Source: Amia ocellicauda
Taxonomy: Eukaryota; Chordata; Actinopteri; Amiiformes; Amiidae
Direction: 5' to 3'
DNA length: 64,000 bases
Assembly: GCF_036373705.1 (NCBI RefSeq)
Contig: NC_089857.1
Span: 40,310,784-40,374,783 of the forward strand
The notes under the pieces were generated by a model. The model was not told the DNA's origin. It saw nothing but the letters and a program-made list of their open reading frames with translations, and searched no databases. Made by a program: the position numbers and the translations under genes. This document shows, in pieces, positions 1-11,558 of this stretch. Position 1 is the first letter of the stretch. Every line of letters begins with the position of its first letter.

Positions 1-3000
1 TTTCTATGAAGAGATAAAAACCTCACAGAGAACTCATACCTTAATATACTAATAATATTTGACTGCAACATCTGTATGTTCACTTGGTGATTTAAATGCA
101 TTTCAAATTCAAAACACAAGCTCATATAGTGCAGATACATACAGACACAAATTCACACTTTCTCTGTGTGACGGGAGACCCTCACATAGGTTACATGGAC
201 ATTGAATGTTCCCTGTAATTATATTTACAATTAAATGCACTTAACATTTATATTTAATGGGATCTCACTCATCATTTCATCTATTCATTGTTGCTAACTG
301 TTATCAGTACTATTTCGCCATTCACATCAAAACAGGTCATTAATTGCTGCCATAATTATGATTGACAGTTTTAGTTTAAATTAACAAGGTAATTGTGACT
401 TAATTTGATTTAATCAGCTGTGCCCAGTTTAAAAGGAGAGAGAAGTTAGCTAGTCAGGAGTGGCCGTAAGAAGGCTGAGTTAGTTGGACGTGCTTCGCCT
501 TCAGCAGCGTGCCCTAAATCTCTTTGTGTTTGTTTATGTATTTGAAGTCTTTTGCTAATTTTTATGGCCAGGTATGGCCAGCCCGCGACACTCTGAGTAA
601 CATTTTAAATCCTTTGTGTCCCGAAGACTATATAATACACAGGTTAAAAGACATGAGAATAAGCCTGTGACTTTTTATATTCCCTAACACAGAGTTGTTA
701 TACTTACAAAGTGAAACCAGACTCTTCCTTATACCTACACAGCTTGGTGCCTGATGTTACTCAATACTGGACTGGATACTGGAGTATTAAACCATTTATT
801 TGCTCAGTTGAAATCCCATCAGTGACCACTAACCACTTAGCAGTTCAGCCTATATTTATATTCTGGGCAAAGGAGCAGTTGCTATGATTCACCAAAACAC
901 ACCTCTCTATAATAACTTGATAGCAAAACTCAGACCAATAAATCCTCCCAGAGTGAACATTAAATCTCTAAAGCTTTCTAGAAAAGTACTGCCTGTGGTA
1001 CAATCTGAGCTATGTCTCTTTATATTTTGATAACCCATCCATTGGAAGTCGTTCTGGTTGTCTGGTTGACAATACATCTAAAAATGTAATAAATATTTTA
1101 GCTATCTGATGAATACCACAAACAGCAAGATATTTATACAGAAGCAATGAGAAAATGTAAGCCCCCGAACATGAGACGGTTTATAAGCACACCGACTGCA
1201 CAATATGAATATCATATCATTTTTGCTAAGGCTTTTTCTTGCCTTTTTCACTACTTTAGGAAAAAAACAGGAAACATACCGTGGAGGCAATCAATACTGG
1301 AATAGTTTGTTGCCACATCAAATATCAACGTCAACAGAATAAAAAACAAGGGACAACAATAGAAACAAACTGGGGTATTTAATATATGAATGCAGAGGGT
1401 GTAACGTAGGTTTCTGAGAATGATTTGTGAGCGAAAGTCAACACACACCTCTCCTGGTTCTTGATGCCTTGCAATCAGGGCCTGGAGTGAAGAAGAACTT
1501 GGACGCACTTGTCAAACATCAATTAAAAACTCATCTCCACTACGCTGGACTGCAGGTATTCACCCCCTGGCCCTCGATTCTGTAGAGACTATCGATGACG
1601 CCGCCAGCAGCCTGAAATGTCTGGAACGGCCAGATTCGAAAAGGGAAAATATGCAGGGAGGGAATCAGCGGGAGTTAGTGATCCTTTATTAAACAAGGTA
1701 TACATCACACAGAGAAAAGAAAGAGCCGTCCCTTCATCTGACACAGAGTATAACTTTTACCTCCAGAGGCAGGCGGCTTTTTTCCACAGCTGACACATAC
1801 TCTTCCCCGGCAACCCAAACTATCCCAGGTGCCAAGCAACGGGAGTGATTACAAGAGATGCCCCCTTTCCCCAAATAAACAATGCAATCAGGTTTTACGA
1901 CCCTCTGGATTTATGGAGGCCAAGTGCACTGAACACTCGGCTATGGTTACCGGATAACAGCATGCAATAAGCCGTCCGAGGAGATCTCTTCAGCCGCGCC
2001 GTTTCCCAGTCTCAGACCAGAGTACTTCATAAATGTTCATAACAGGAGGATCACAAGGGGAAGCATCATTGTCAGTAGCCCCACGTGAGCCCACCAAAGA
2101 TTTGGGACAAAATATAGCAGTTCTTCCAATTGCTAAACCTGATTGATCACCGTAGACCTAAGTCTGACTTGGTTCCTGCAGCTACAAGTCTATAGGTCTT
2201 TTGGAAGAATGAGGTTCATGTTTCACTCAGGCGTCTACATCAACAAATTATTTATTTTCATTTTGAAATTCCAGCTGCTTCAATATAAATGATCACAACA
2301 TTCAACAAATAAATTAAGTATTATAGTACGGTTGTTTCATATCAAGCTGTATGGCGAATCACAGTTTATGGAGAGTTTATGGAGAGGACATACTAAGATT
2401 CAAATCCCACACCATCCATGAAAAAAACACTGTTATACATTACTCTGTTTGGTGACTCAAATCAGATGAAAAACTTTGAAGTACTAGCCCTTCCATTTGC
2501 ACTGACGAGCGGAATAGACCTTTCAAAAGAAAAATACAGTTTTTAAAGGGACACAAACAATAAAGCACACAGGGTAGCACACAGAATTGTAAATGCGCAG
2601 AGAACAAACACAAACCTTAATTTGTTTAGCTAAAACCCTAATTCACAATTTAATTTCTGTTGGCTTTACGTCATGCTATTTATTCTCTCACTTCAAAGCA
2701 GCTTTTATCCCAGTGTAGAAATGAGCAGGTGATGTCATGAACAGCAGGACTTTGATATAGTCTCACTGGAACATGTAACAGCTGACATCTCTTGGGTTTG
2801 ACTCACCTGCCTATTTCGTTCACTTATTCTTAAATCATAACAATAAAACCCTACAATTTCCACAATACCAAATCTGACAGCATCATTAAGCCCCAACAAA
2901 GCACATTCTCAGCTCTTGCTCCTGTGCAGTAGGACACACAATGCAATGATCTCAACCTCACAGGAAGATGTCCTTTACTCACAATATTGTGCCACGCTGT

Positions 3001-4309
3001 ACACGGTTATGTCTGATGTTTCTTTTAACAGTTTAATAATCGAAAAAAGACAGGACCCGCAATTAAAAGATAAACCAGAACCAGCCTACCTGGGTTCATG
3101 ACTCTAATACGGTTCCCTTGACAGTTAGTGCTCAGATAAGAACGTTTTGTGGAAATTGGTTTGAACTGTTTCATAAGTACGTTTTTAATAAGAACTGATG
3201 TTCAATGTATATAAAAGACAAATCTCATTTCCCAAAAGCCTTTGTTGATGAGAATACTACATTTTAACGATGGGTTCTACTCTAGTTTATTTGTTGCATT
3301 TCTGTTTTTCATCTCATTCATAGGGCAACTGTATCGAATAAACGACTTGGTCATAAAATATACGGCCAGCTCTGTGGAAGTGTTTAGTGTCATTAAGCGC
3401 AGTGAGTGTATGCTGGATAATGGTAGTGTTTGTTCAGCACATGCCCGGCTCTCTGCTGCACATGTGGTGTAAATGGTATTATAATATACATGGACGGCAC
3501 AACAAGATTGGATTGCCCCCAGCCTTCAGCGTAAGCTTAACACTGACTTCTAAGAGGGACCATAATAATCTCATTACCCGCAGTTAGGAGGGTTAATTCC
3601 TGGAGAATGGAAGACAAGACATTGCACAAGAACTGCTCTGAATTTCAAGGCAGTACATGTCAAAACAGCTCCAGTAGGAGTCATTCAGTCTTGCCTTTTG
3701 ACTTCAATACAGTGCAAGAATGGACACTTTTCCCAGCAGTCCACTTAAAAGCCTCCAATTGTTCCATTTTCTTTTAGGTTAGTTATCCACCATTACATCT
3801 CCGTTGTTTAGTTATGTCTTCCACGTTTTGCGGGTTGTGTATGTGGCTGACACAGGACGCCAATCAAGCAGGGCTGGAAGTTGTAAAGTGACATAACCCT
3901 TCTGCAATAATCTTTTCTCATTGATACAGTTTTATAACATCTCAATTAACCTTCACTTACAATAACGACGTCCCAGGCAGCATTAAGTCTTCAAGGAGCC
4001 AGTCACCATGGTAACCAACTGGAAATGTAACCTGCTAATCCTCTTAGGCCACGTCTGCCTCTACAATATATTGTCTACCAGAGACACACACACAACTATG
4101 GCTTTAATATTCCCCGCTTCCTCATTTAAACTCGACCTCTAATTAATCCTATTCTCAGAGGGTTAATTTCAACAGTTCTTCTGGTCCTTTCCAGACCTCT
4201 CAGCATGAGAAGAAGTTAGTCACAGAGTGATTCAAGTCTTCAAGATCATGAAAGGCATCGACCACATCAAACCAGAGGAGCTTTTCCAGATCAGCAGGGA
4301 CACACGCAC
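1..4309. other. Gene-free intergenic stretch
   Basis: No coding exon, RNA gene or full transposon is recognisable on either strand. Reading frames are short and lack splice context. A moderately GC-richer patch at about 1550-2040 stands out from AT-rich surroundings and could be regulatory or an old repeat. By human synteny NIM1K would lie beyond ZNF131 on this side, but no kinase sequence is visible. Confidence 0.5.
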
Positions 4310-4560
4310 CCGGGGACACAAATGGAAATTGGGCTTCAAGGCATTCAAGACAGAAAACAGGAGACACTTCTTCACACAGAGAGGCGTCACAATCTGAACA
4401 AACTCCCCAGCGATGTGGCTGAAGAGACAATTAGGGAACATTCAGAAACAGACTGGATAGGATCCTTGGATCACTTAGTTATTAATGGACAACAAACGAG
4501 CAAGATGGGGCAAATGGCCTCCTTACGATTGAAAACTTTCTTATGTTCTTATGTTCTTAA
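4310..4560 (+). mobile_element. CR1/L2-like LINE 3' end fragment
   Basis: A degraded C-terminal stretch of a non-LTR retrotransposon ORF2 runs into a short tail with repeated TTCTTATG units, typical of CR1/L2-clade 3' ends. The peptide contains [17 protein letters not shown], nearly matching [17 protein letters not shown] in the minus-strand copy at about 43.2-43.4 kb. The rest of the element is missing (5' truncation). The clade assignment is by remembered similarity and could be off; the two-copy match is seen directly. Confidence 0.65.
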
Positions 4561-6876
4561 TTTTAAAGGCCGATTTACATAACTGAAACACATGAAGTAT
4601 TATTTGAAAGGTGTAGAAAATATATAATCCCTTTGAAATAAATGATCAGAAATGAAACTGAAGAAAGAGCTTTACAACCCACTTCCGGTTATTCCATTGG
4701 TTTTATTGCAGTATAATGTCAATAGAAACTGCACTGGTTAATAGCAATCTGTCAGTGACTGGATCCGTCATTCACAAAAGTATCGAAGGGGACACAAGTG
4801 TTGTAGCCTCATGTTCAACCCATACACTGCACACCAGCTGATTATTTTACCACCTCTGCTCTGTCAGTATGTGCTTGCCAGTTCGTGTGTGTCTGTTTGC
4901 TGGCTTTTGTCTTGTGCATGTTATTTCTTAATAAATGTAATCGGTTATAAATCACTCATTTTGGATGATAGTAGGTAAAAGTATGTGCATTCTACAGCGG
5001 CCCCAGATGGGTTTTGCTTGTTTCTCTGAGAGCCTTGGAATTGGTATTAAAATGCCAGTTGGATGTTGTGCATAAAGAATGTGATTGTAATTGGCTGTAC
5101 AAGCAGTCAGGAGCAAACTCCCGAACTGTAACTTTATACATATTCAATTAACTGGGCAATTGTGAAAATACCTTAACATCTACAGAGACTGCGTACTACC
5201 ACAGGAAGTACAGTACAGTGGAATAGACTTGTTACAATATAGATCTGTTATAACCACTCTAGTGACGTTACAGCACAGCAAAATACAGTAGGGTACAGCC
5301 AAAAAGTGCCTTAGAGGGCACGTGTGTCATAGGGGACTATCAAAGTGTGATGAGTGTCAAATAAATGTGGCATATGTAGCGTGTGCAGTCTATATGTATC
5401 CGTTCTATTCCTATCAGTCTGTGTGTGTGGGTTATTTTACAGTTGCTCTCCGTGACCAGGGCTAGAGACACCTGCTGCATTGTAACCTACTGTACTGAGA
5501 GAAAATACGATTATTTAAACAATAAACAAAGATGCATGATATATATAGTGATAGACAGTCCTTCATGGATGTTTCACGTTATTTTCCTAAAATATGCACT
5601 TACACAAGGGAGAATTGAACCCCCGTGCCCTGCTGAATGTCTCAGCACATCGTCAGTATCAATGTTTATGATTGTTACCTACAAATATGTCTTGTGAATT
5701 AGACAATACTGTACTGGACTGTACACACTCACTATAATAAACTGTAATATAATATACTGCAATGTACAGTGCCAAAGTATATTTTTATTATTATAATTTT
5801 ATAAGTATTATAAGTATTTGTTTTATGTTTGTATATAATGATGTTGCTGCCCTTTTAATATTGTCAGTGTTTGGAAAACTATGCAGGTGTCTGCTAACTA
5901 ATAATAACACTGTATGTGCTCAATGTTTCTAAACCATTAAACTCAACTGTCTTTTTATCATGTGGGTGACCTTATGAGCAACAACCTCCAGGTCCAAAAT
6001 ATTGAGCAGATTGTAAATACTGCCATGTTAAGTTACAAGGCTCTGCAAAAAGGACACAACTTAACCACCCTACTCATGTCTTATGAGTTACAACACAGAG
6101 ATGGGTAAAGGAAAGCCTCATTAACTCAGATTCAGAGATATTCAGTCGAAACTTGGTAGAAAATGCACTGGCACTGTCAAAGAAGCACAGCTGTAAACCT
6201 TACTAAGCAAGAGTGGTACATATTGAAAGCATATGGCGTTACTTTAGTCTTTATCTGCATTTTGCTTTTTGTTAATGCATTCGCTTAAAGCATTTAACAA
6301 ATATACAATACCAATAACATACATCAATGTGAAGAGCAACACGGTACTGTTTCAGCTGTTGGCAGTGTGCACCTGTGCGTGTGTGTTGAGCACCAGCCTC
6401 TTCACTGAGACAGGGCAGGGAAGTGGCTACACAGTCGGCTATTTCAGTCATTTCTAACATTTCTAATGCATTGCCATTCTGGAGGTGAACTGCTTAAAAC
6501 TGCATGTTGATTGTGGTTGGATTGCTTGTAGGCTTCAACCCTGAAGCCTGGGAAGTAAGACTACAGATTTTACTGCGTGAATAAAACTCATTCCTACCTT
6601 TCACGGCATCATATTCCTGCCCCGGCAATAAACACGGATGCCGCCCATTAGGAGGAGCGCAGTGCTATATATCCTCTCTTCACTTTCGGGTTTCCATTCA
6701 TCTGTCACGTCCTGCAGCGTTTCATACCATTTGATAACATAGATCTGATCCTGCGGGTTGGACCATAACATACTGGCAGACAGACACTGATTGAAGCACA
6801 ACCAAACCGGCCAATCACACACAGGGCTGGGGGTGGGACTTCAGTTCTGATTAGGGCAGTTATTATACCAGCAACA
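4561..6876. other. Gene-free intergenic stretch
   Basis: No supported gene. A 73-codon minus-strand ORF (6822-6601) is followed at once by a donor-like AAAG/GTAGGAA and sits below an ATTGG/CCAAT motif. It matches no family I recognise and is reported separately as a low-confidence oddity. Confidence 0.4.
6601..6822 (-). other. Unrecognised ORF, possibly an isolated exon
   Basis: A 73-residue frame with fairly even composition (contains NPQDQIYVIKWYETLQDVTD). A GT dinucleotide in donor-like context follows its stop, and a CCAAT box on the same strand lies just upstream at about 6810. The composition looks more coding-like than its neighbours, but I recognise no domain or homologue. It could be a chance frame, a 5' exon of a gene to the left, or a transposon remnant. 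Confidence 0.15.
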
Positions 6877-8101
6877 TACACTCACCTAAAGGATTATTAG
6901 GAACACCTGTTCAATTTCTCATTAATACAATTATCTAACCAACCAATCACATGGCAGTTGCTTCAATGCATTTAGGGGTGTGGTCCTGGTCAAGACAATC
7001 TCCTGAACTCCAAACTGAATGTCTGAATGGGAAAGAAAGGTGATTTAAGCAATTTTGAGCGTGGTATGGTTGTTGGTGCCAGACGGGCCGGTCTGAGTAT
7101 TTCACAATTTGCTCAGTTACTGGGATTTTCAGGCACAACCATTTCTAGGGTTTACAAAGAATGGTGTGAAAAGGGAAAAACATCCAGTATGCGGCAGTCC
7201 TGTGGGCGAAAATGCCTTGTTGATGCTAGAGGTCAGAGGAGAATGGGCCGACTGATTCAAGCTGATAGAAGAGCAACTTTGACTGAAATAACCACTCGTT
7301 ACAACCGAGGTATGCAGCAAAGCATTTGTGAAGCCACAACACGTACAACCTTGAGGCGGATGGGCTACAACAGCAGAAGACCCCACCGGGTACCACTCAT
7401 CTCCACTACAAATAGGAAAAAGAGGCTACAATTTGCACAAGCTCACCAAAATTGGACAGTTGAAGACTGGAAAAATGTTGCCTGGTCTGATGAGTCTCCA
7501 TTTCTGTTGAGACATTCAGATGGTAGAGTCAGAATTTGGCGTAAACAGAATGAGAACATGGATCCATCATGCCTTGTTACCACTGTGCAGGCTGGTGGTG
7601 GTGGTGTAATGGTGTGGGGGATGTTTTCTTGGCACACTTTAGGCCCCTTAGTGCCAATTGGGCATCGTTTAAATGCCACGGCCTACCTGAGCATTGTTTC
7701 TGACCATGTCCATCCCTTTATGACCACCATGTACCCATCCTCTGATGGCTACTTCCAGCAGGATAATGCACCATGTCACAAAGGTCAAATCATTTCAAAT
7801 TGGTTTCTTGAACATGACAATGAGTTCACTGTACTAAATTGGCCCCCACAGTCACCAGATCTCAACCCAATAGAGCATCTTTGGGATGTGGTGGAACGGG
7901 AGCTTCATGCCCTGGATGTGCATCCCACAAATCTCCATCAACTGCAAGATGCTATCCTATCAATATGGGCCAACATTTCTAAAGAATGCTTTCAGCACCT
8001 TGTTGAATCAATGCCACGTAGAATTAAGGCAGTTCTGAAGGCGAAAGGGGGTCAAACACAGTATTAGTATGGTGTTCCTAATAATCCTTTAGGTGAGTGT
8101 A
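6877..8101 (+). mobile_element. Tc1/mariner element, DD36E (Incomer-type), copy 1
   Basis: A complete 1221-bp element (6879-8099) bounded by TA target duplications (6877-6878 and 8100-8101). Its 29-bp terminal inverted repeats begin CACTCACCTAAAGG and match perfectly at both ends. It carries one uninterrupted transposase gene. A second copy of identical length sits at 50692-51912 in the opposite orientation. Perfect ends and an open frame indicate recent insertion. The catalytic spacing D-36-E fits the DD36E (Incomer) lineage rather than classical DD34E Tc1; that placement is an inference from spacing. Confidence 0.9.
7027..8067 (+). CDS. DD36E Tc1/mariner transposase (346 aa)
   Basis: Cut-and-paste transposase that would bind the terminal repeats and integrate at TA. 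The N-terminal paired-type helix-turn-helix region spans about residues 5-110. The DDE domain has D155 in WSDES, D246 in QQDNAPCH and E283 in PDLNPIEHLW, leaving 36 residues between the last two. The length is normal for the superfamily and there is no stop or frameshift. Residue 158, right after WSDES, is proline (CCA), while copy 2 has arginine (CGA), as is usual in the WSDESRF motif. This single change may have inactivated an otherwise intact protein. About eight residues differ between the copies over 319 positions. The gene is on its own inside the element and is not a host gene. Confidence 0.9.
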   Translation: MGKKGDLSNFERGMVVGARRAGLSISQFAQLLGFSGTTISRVYKEWCEKGKTSSMRQSCGRKCLVDARGQRRMGRLIQADRRATLTEITTRYNRGMQQSICEATTRTTLRRMGYNSRRPHRVPLISTTNRKKRLQFAQAHQNWTVEDWKNVAWSDESPFLLRHSDGRVRIWRKQNENMDPSCLVTTVQAGGGGVMVWGMFSWHTLGPLVPIGHRLNATAYLSIVSDHVHPFMTTMYPSSDGYFQQDNAPCHKGQIISNWFLEHDNEFTVLNWPPQSPDLNPIEHLWDVVERELHALDVHPTNLHQLQDAILSIWANISKECFQHLVESMPRRIKAVLKAKGGQTQY

Positions 8102-8103
8102 TA

Positions 8104-8105
<2 letters not shown>

Positions 8106-8140
<35 letters not shown>
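8106..8140. repeat. (TG)n microsatellite
   Basis: Uninterrupted TG dinucleotide run starting a few bases beyond the right TA duplication of the DD36E element. Confidence 0.95.
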
Positions 8141-8143
<3 letters not shown>

Positions 8144-10057
8144 GTCAAAGTTTCTTCATTTTATTTGTGTTAAGTCATCGATATAAGAGTGTAAACATGC
8201 CCTGTTGATGACGTGTCTGGTATCCCCTCTGTTGGGCACCTCTGGCAGGTCTAGTTCCTACACTGCGGCGCTTTCCATGGTGCTGGAACAGGGCCCGGGC
8301 TACTGGGTGAACTTTGTAACACTCTTCTGTTATGTACTGGGTTATTACTAATTCATATTCAATAATGATTACATTGTTAGGTGCTGAATAGTATTATACT
8401 CACATGGGGGTTTCCTTAGCCCACAAGGATGTTCATTTGAAGAGTGCTCAGAGTGAATTTAGCCGAAATATTCAACGAGTGGTTGAGCAAAAATCTCACC
8501 CAGCTGTTTATGTTGTGCAAGGCGCTAGATTGCACACTTCACAAACTTGCATCTAGAATGGTGGGGGCATTCCAGCATAAATAGGTCAACATACTCTTAT
8601 TTGGTCATGAAATCAGCAATATCAGACGGAACAATTAGCGTCACATTCTGATCGGCTTCAAATAGAAGTCTAGAGAAGAAGTAACAATGTAGGAAGGGGA
8701 TATGTGACACATTCAGTGTCAAGGCTGACATATCTGATCTCACTCCACCCAGGGGTCCTAGGGGTCTGGGTCTTATATGGGAATAACCTTTACAGTGAGC
8801 TGTTCACAATGTCTACAGGGTCACACATTCTCTGCACTTCTATTGCACTAAAAATCCTTAATCACCTATGCAAAGCAGCAGCTACATACAGATATATGGA
8901 AAAGGATTTTTTTCAAAGGATTATTACAATATGATTTTTCTGTTGTCCCTTAAATTTTCCATCGTATGCCTGTGGAACTGTCCCCACACACCAGCACACT
9001 CAAACATACTTTGAAATGCTCCGTTACCAGATTAAACAATGCCAATTAATCAATCAATCAATCAATCAATCACTAAATAAACAGAATCTAGTCTGGTTAT
9101 AAAATAAATAAGTTTATTAGTTTATCTTACAGGGTTCTTCTGCACTTAGATGTCCGAGCATTGTTAAATAAACCACTTTGCATAAAGTTGCTTTCATACA
9201 CATTTAACCCAATCGAGTATTCCAGCAGCTTGACTACATCTGATCTGGCATGGCTTCTTTTTTTGCGTCGATTACTCAATTTTCTTCCATAATGTGACCG
9301 GAACATTCTTTAAGCACACCAGGAGATACCAAAGAAAAAGCAGATCCTAAATCATACCAGGCAACTCATATCTGCATCGGAAAGGCAGAAAAACTCCAAA
9401 CTCGGGCCTGCAAAAAATGCTTATCCAAGAGCTTACGAGGATTAATACTTTCTTACCCGAATACAGATTAATTAATTTCTAAGGGTCCTCGAGTTAATTA
9501 CTACAATTCGGCAGCACCGATAAGGGGCCCATCAGGACTGCCTTTGGGCCTTCCTGGAGTGGGAAGAGCATCGTTCACATCCCTGCCGGCCCACTGGAAC
9601 AGCGGTTCTGACTGGAGGCTGTGGTGACTCACTGGGTCACTGTTGTCAAGTGCCACTCAAATAAATATAATTATGCTTTGAAAATCTGACTGCCCTTGAG
9701 TCACCATTGAGTCAGACTACTGGTAAGTGAAGCCACAACAGATGAGAGGAGAAAAAAGCTAAAACAAACAGACCAAGTTAAAAATAACCTGTTGGATTAC
9801 TGTATCACATCAAGGACTTTATCAAAGGGTAAACATAGTAAACCATACCGTCTGGAGAGTATTATTTCCAGTTAGGGATTTGCATGATCCACCCACAGTC
9901 AGATAGCTTTCATAGTGGCAGTGCCAGGAGCCGTGGAAGGGGTTCACGATGGCTTGACAACACTTACTTCACTGGTACCCTACTGGTCTCGCTCTCTTGC
10001 TCAACGTGAGAAAATGACGACATCTCACCTGCCGTTCCGTTCAATGAATCAATAACA
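8141..10057. other. Gene-free stretch downstream of ZNF131
   Basis: No gene recognised. It holds a short (AATC)n microsatellite at about 9046-9071. The rest is unremarkable AT-rich sequence. Confidence 0.5.
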
Positions 10058-11030
10058 TTTATTCATTTTACAATAGGTTTTATTGCTTTCGTATGTATGA
10101 AGAACCCATTGAACAAATCATGGATGCAACGGTGGCCTAATGTATACCAAACCATTAAATAAAAAAATATTTAAATAAACAAAGTACTTTTGTTAACTTG
10201 ACAACAGAAATCAAGGCCCCCCCCCCTCTTCATCTTGAAGGGGCGTACACTGTTTTTGTCTTTAAGGCTGCTGCCGACCGAAGGCATAAAATAAGAGGCC
10301 AAGTCAATAGTTCTGCCATAGCTTGAAAAAAGGTGTTTTCCACATTGTTCGGTTGATCGGAATTGAACATAAGCTCATTTAAAAAACAGTCAGCGGTGCC
10401 CGTGCTTTTCCTTGCCAACGCCTTGACAGAGCTGACCAAACCAAAACAAGATTTAGAACAATTGTAGGTTTTAATTGAAACATGTACAAAAAAACAAATG
10501 TACCAAAAAACGTTTCTTCAGACCGGGTTGGCCACACACACGTATTTTGTCACATTATCCGTTGTCTGTAACCGACGAGAAACGCACGGCATATGCACGT
10601 TCAGGATTTCCATAGTGAAGTTCAAGGCAAGATCTGTACGAATCCTTAAAGTACCCTGTTGGCAGGATATGCACAAACACTTTTCCGCCATATTCCAATG
10701 GTACCACACAGACAATCCTGGAGAGCTCAGAGTGAAGTGGCCTCCGAATTAAAATGAAAAAGGGGTTGCGCTATTTGGTCAATAATCGGTTAAAATTCAA
10801 GTTCACATTTCTTCCAGAATGGTTTAAGCTGTGGTTGGCAACGGACTCCTGATTTGCCAATAAATAACCGATGCATACACTAGGTAGTTGAAATGATTCT
10901 GAAATCCCCATTTCGTTCGTGTGATACAGTTTCTTTCCTCTCGATATCCAGCGGGGTCAAACGGTCAATGGGCTCATCTCCTCACCCACAATGTCTGGAC
11001 CAAAGTTTGAAATGATACTTCCACTGCTTA
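10058..11030 (-). other. Probable ZNF131 3' UTR
   Basis: The sequence after the ZNF131 stop codon reaches a minus-strand AATAAA at 10063-10058, giving a 3' UTR of about 0.97 kb. A tract of C (plus strand) near 10218 lies inside. The 3' end is inferred only from the hexamer, so another site could be used. Confidence 0.35.
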
Positions 11031-11558
11031 CTAACTGTCACTAACCACTGCCTCTACTACCTGTATTTCCACATCCTCCTGCTCAACAGGCACCTCTGTG
11101 TCCTCCTCCAGATAGTGCTCCACCGCCCCGCCAGAGATCTGTTCCACCCTGATCTCCAAGTGCGCCTCAGAATCCGGTCCACCTCCCCGATGCTCTCCCG
11201 CCTCCCCAGACTCTTTCTCCTCCTCCTCCTCCTCCTCCTCCTTCCCCTGTTCCTCCCCGTCCATAGACTCCACCCGGATGGTCTCCACCACGTGGGCCAC
11301 ATCCACCTGCATGGGCTCCACCGTCACGTGCTCCACCTGCACCTCCTCCAGCAGGCCGTCCGCCGAATCGGGCTCGGCGATCACCACCTCGGTCACCACC
11401 TTCTCGTGGATGGCGTGGTAGTCCCGCAGGTGGACGCGCATGTCGTTGGGTTGAGTGAACCACATGTCGCACAGGGTGCAGTGGTTGGGTTTCTCCCCGG
11501 TGTGGATCACCAGGTGGTCCTTGAATTGCTCCCAGCTGTTAAACACGCTGCTGCACAC
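11031..11558 (-). CDS. znf131: ZNF131 last coding exon, fingers 5-6 and acidic tail
   Basis: Finger 5 begins in the previous exon (C391) and ends here. Finger 6 (C419, C422, H436, H440 by my count) follows a classical TGEKPNH linker. The tail is rich in Glu and Val (EVVIAEPDSADGLLEE, EVPVEQEDVEIQVVEA) and contains eight consecutive glutamates (about residues 499-506) coded by a near-pure GAG run. It ends at a TAG at 11033-11031. Confidence 0.92.
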   Translation of the reverse strand: MCSSVFNSWEQFKDHLVIHTGEKPNHCTLCDMWFTQPNDMRVHLRDYHAIHEKVVTEVVIAEPDSADGLLEEVQVEHVTVEPMQVDVAHVVETIRVESMDGEEQGKEEEEEEEEKESGEAGEHRGGGPDSEAHLEIRVEQISGGAVEHYLEEDTEVPVEQEDVEIQVVEAVVSDS

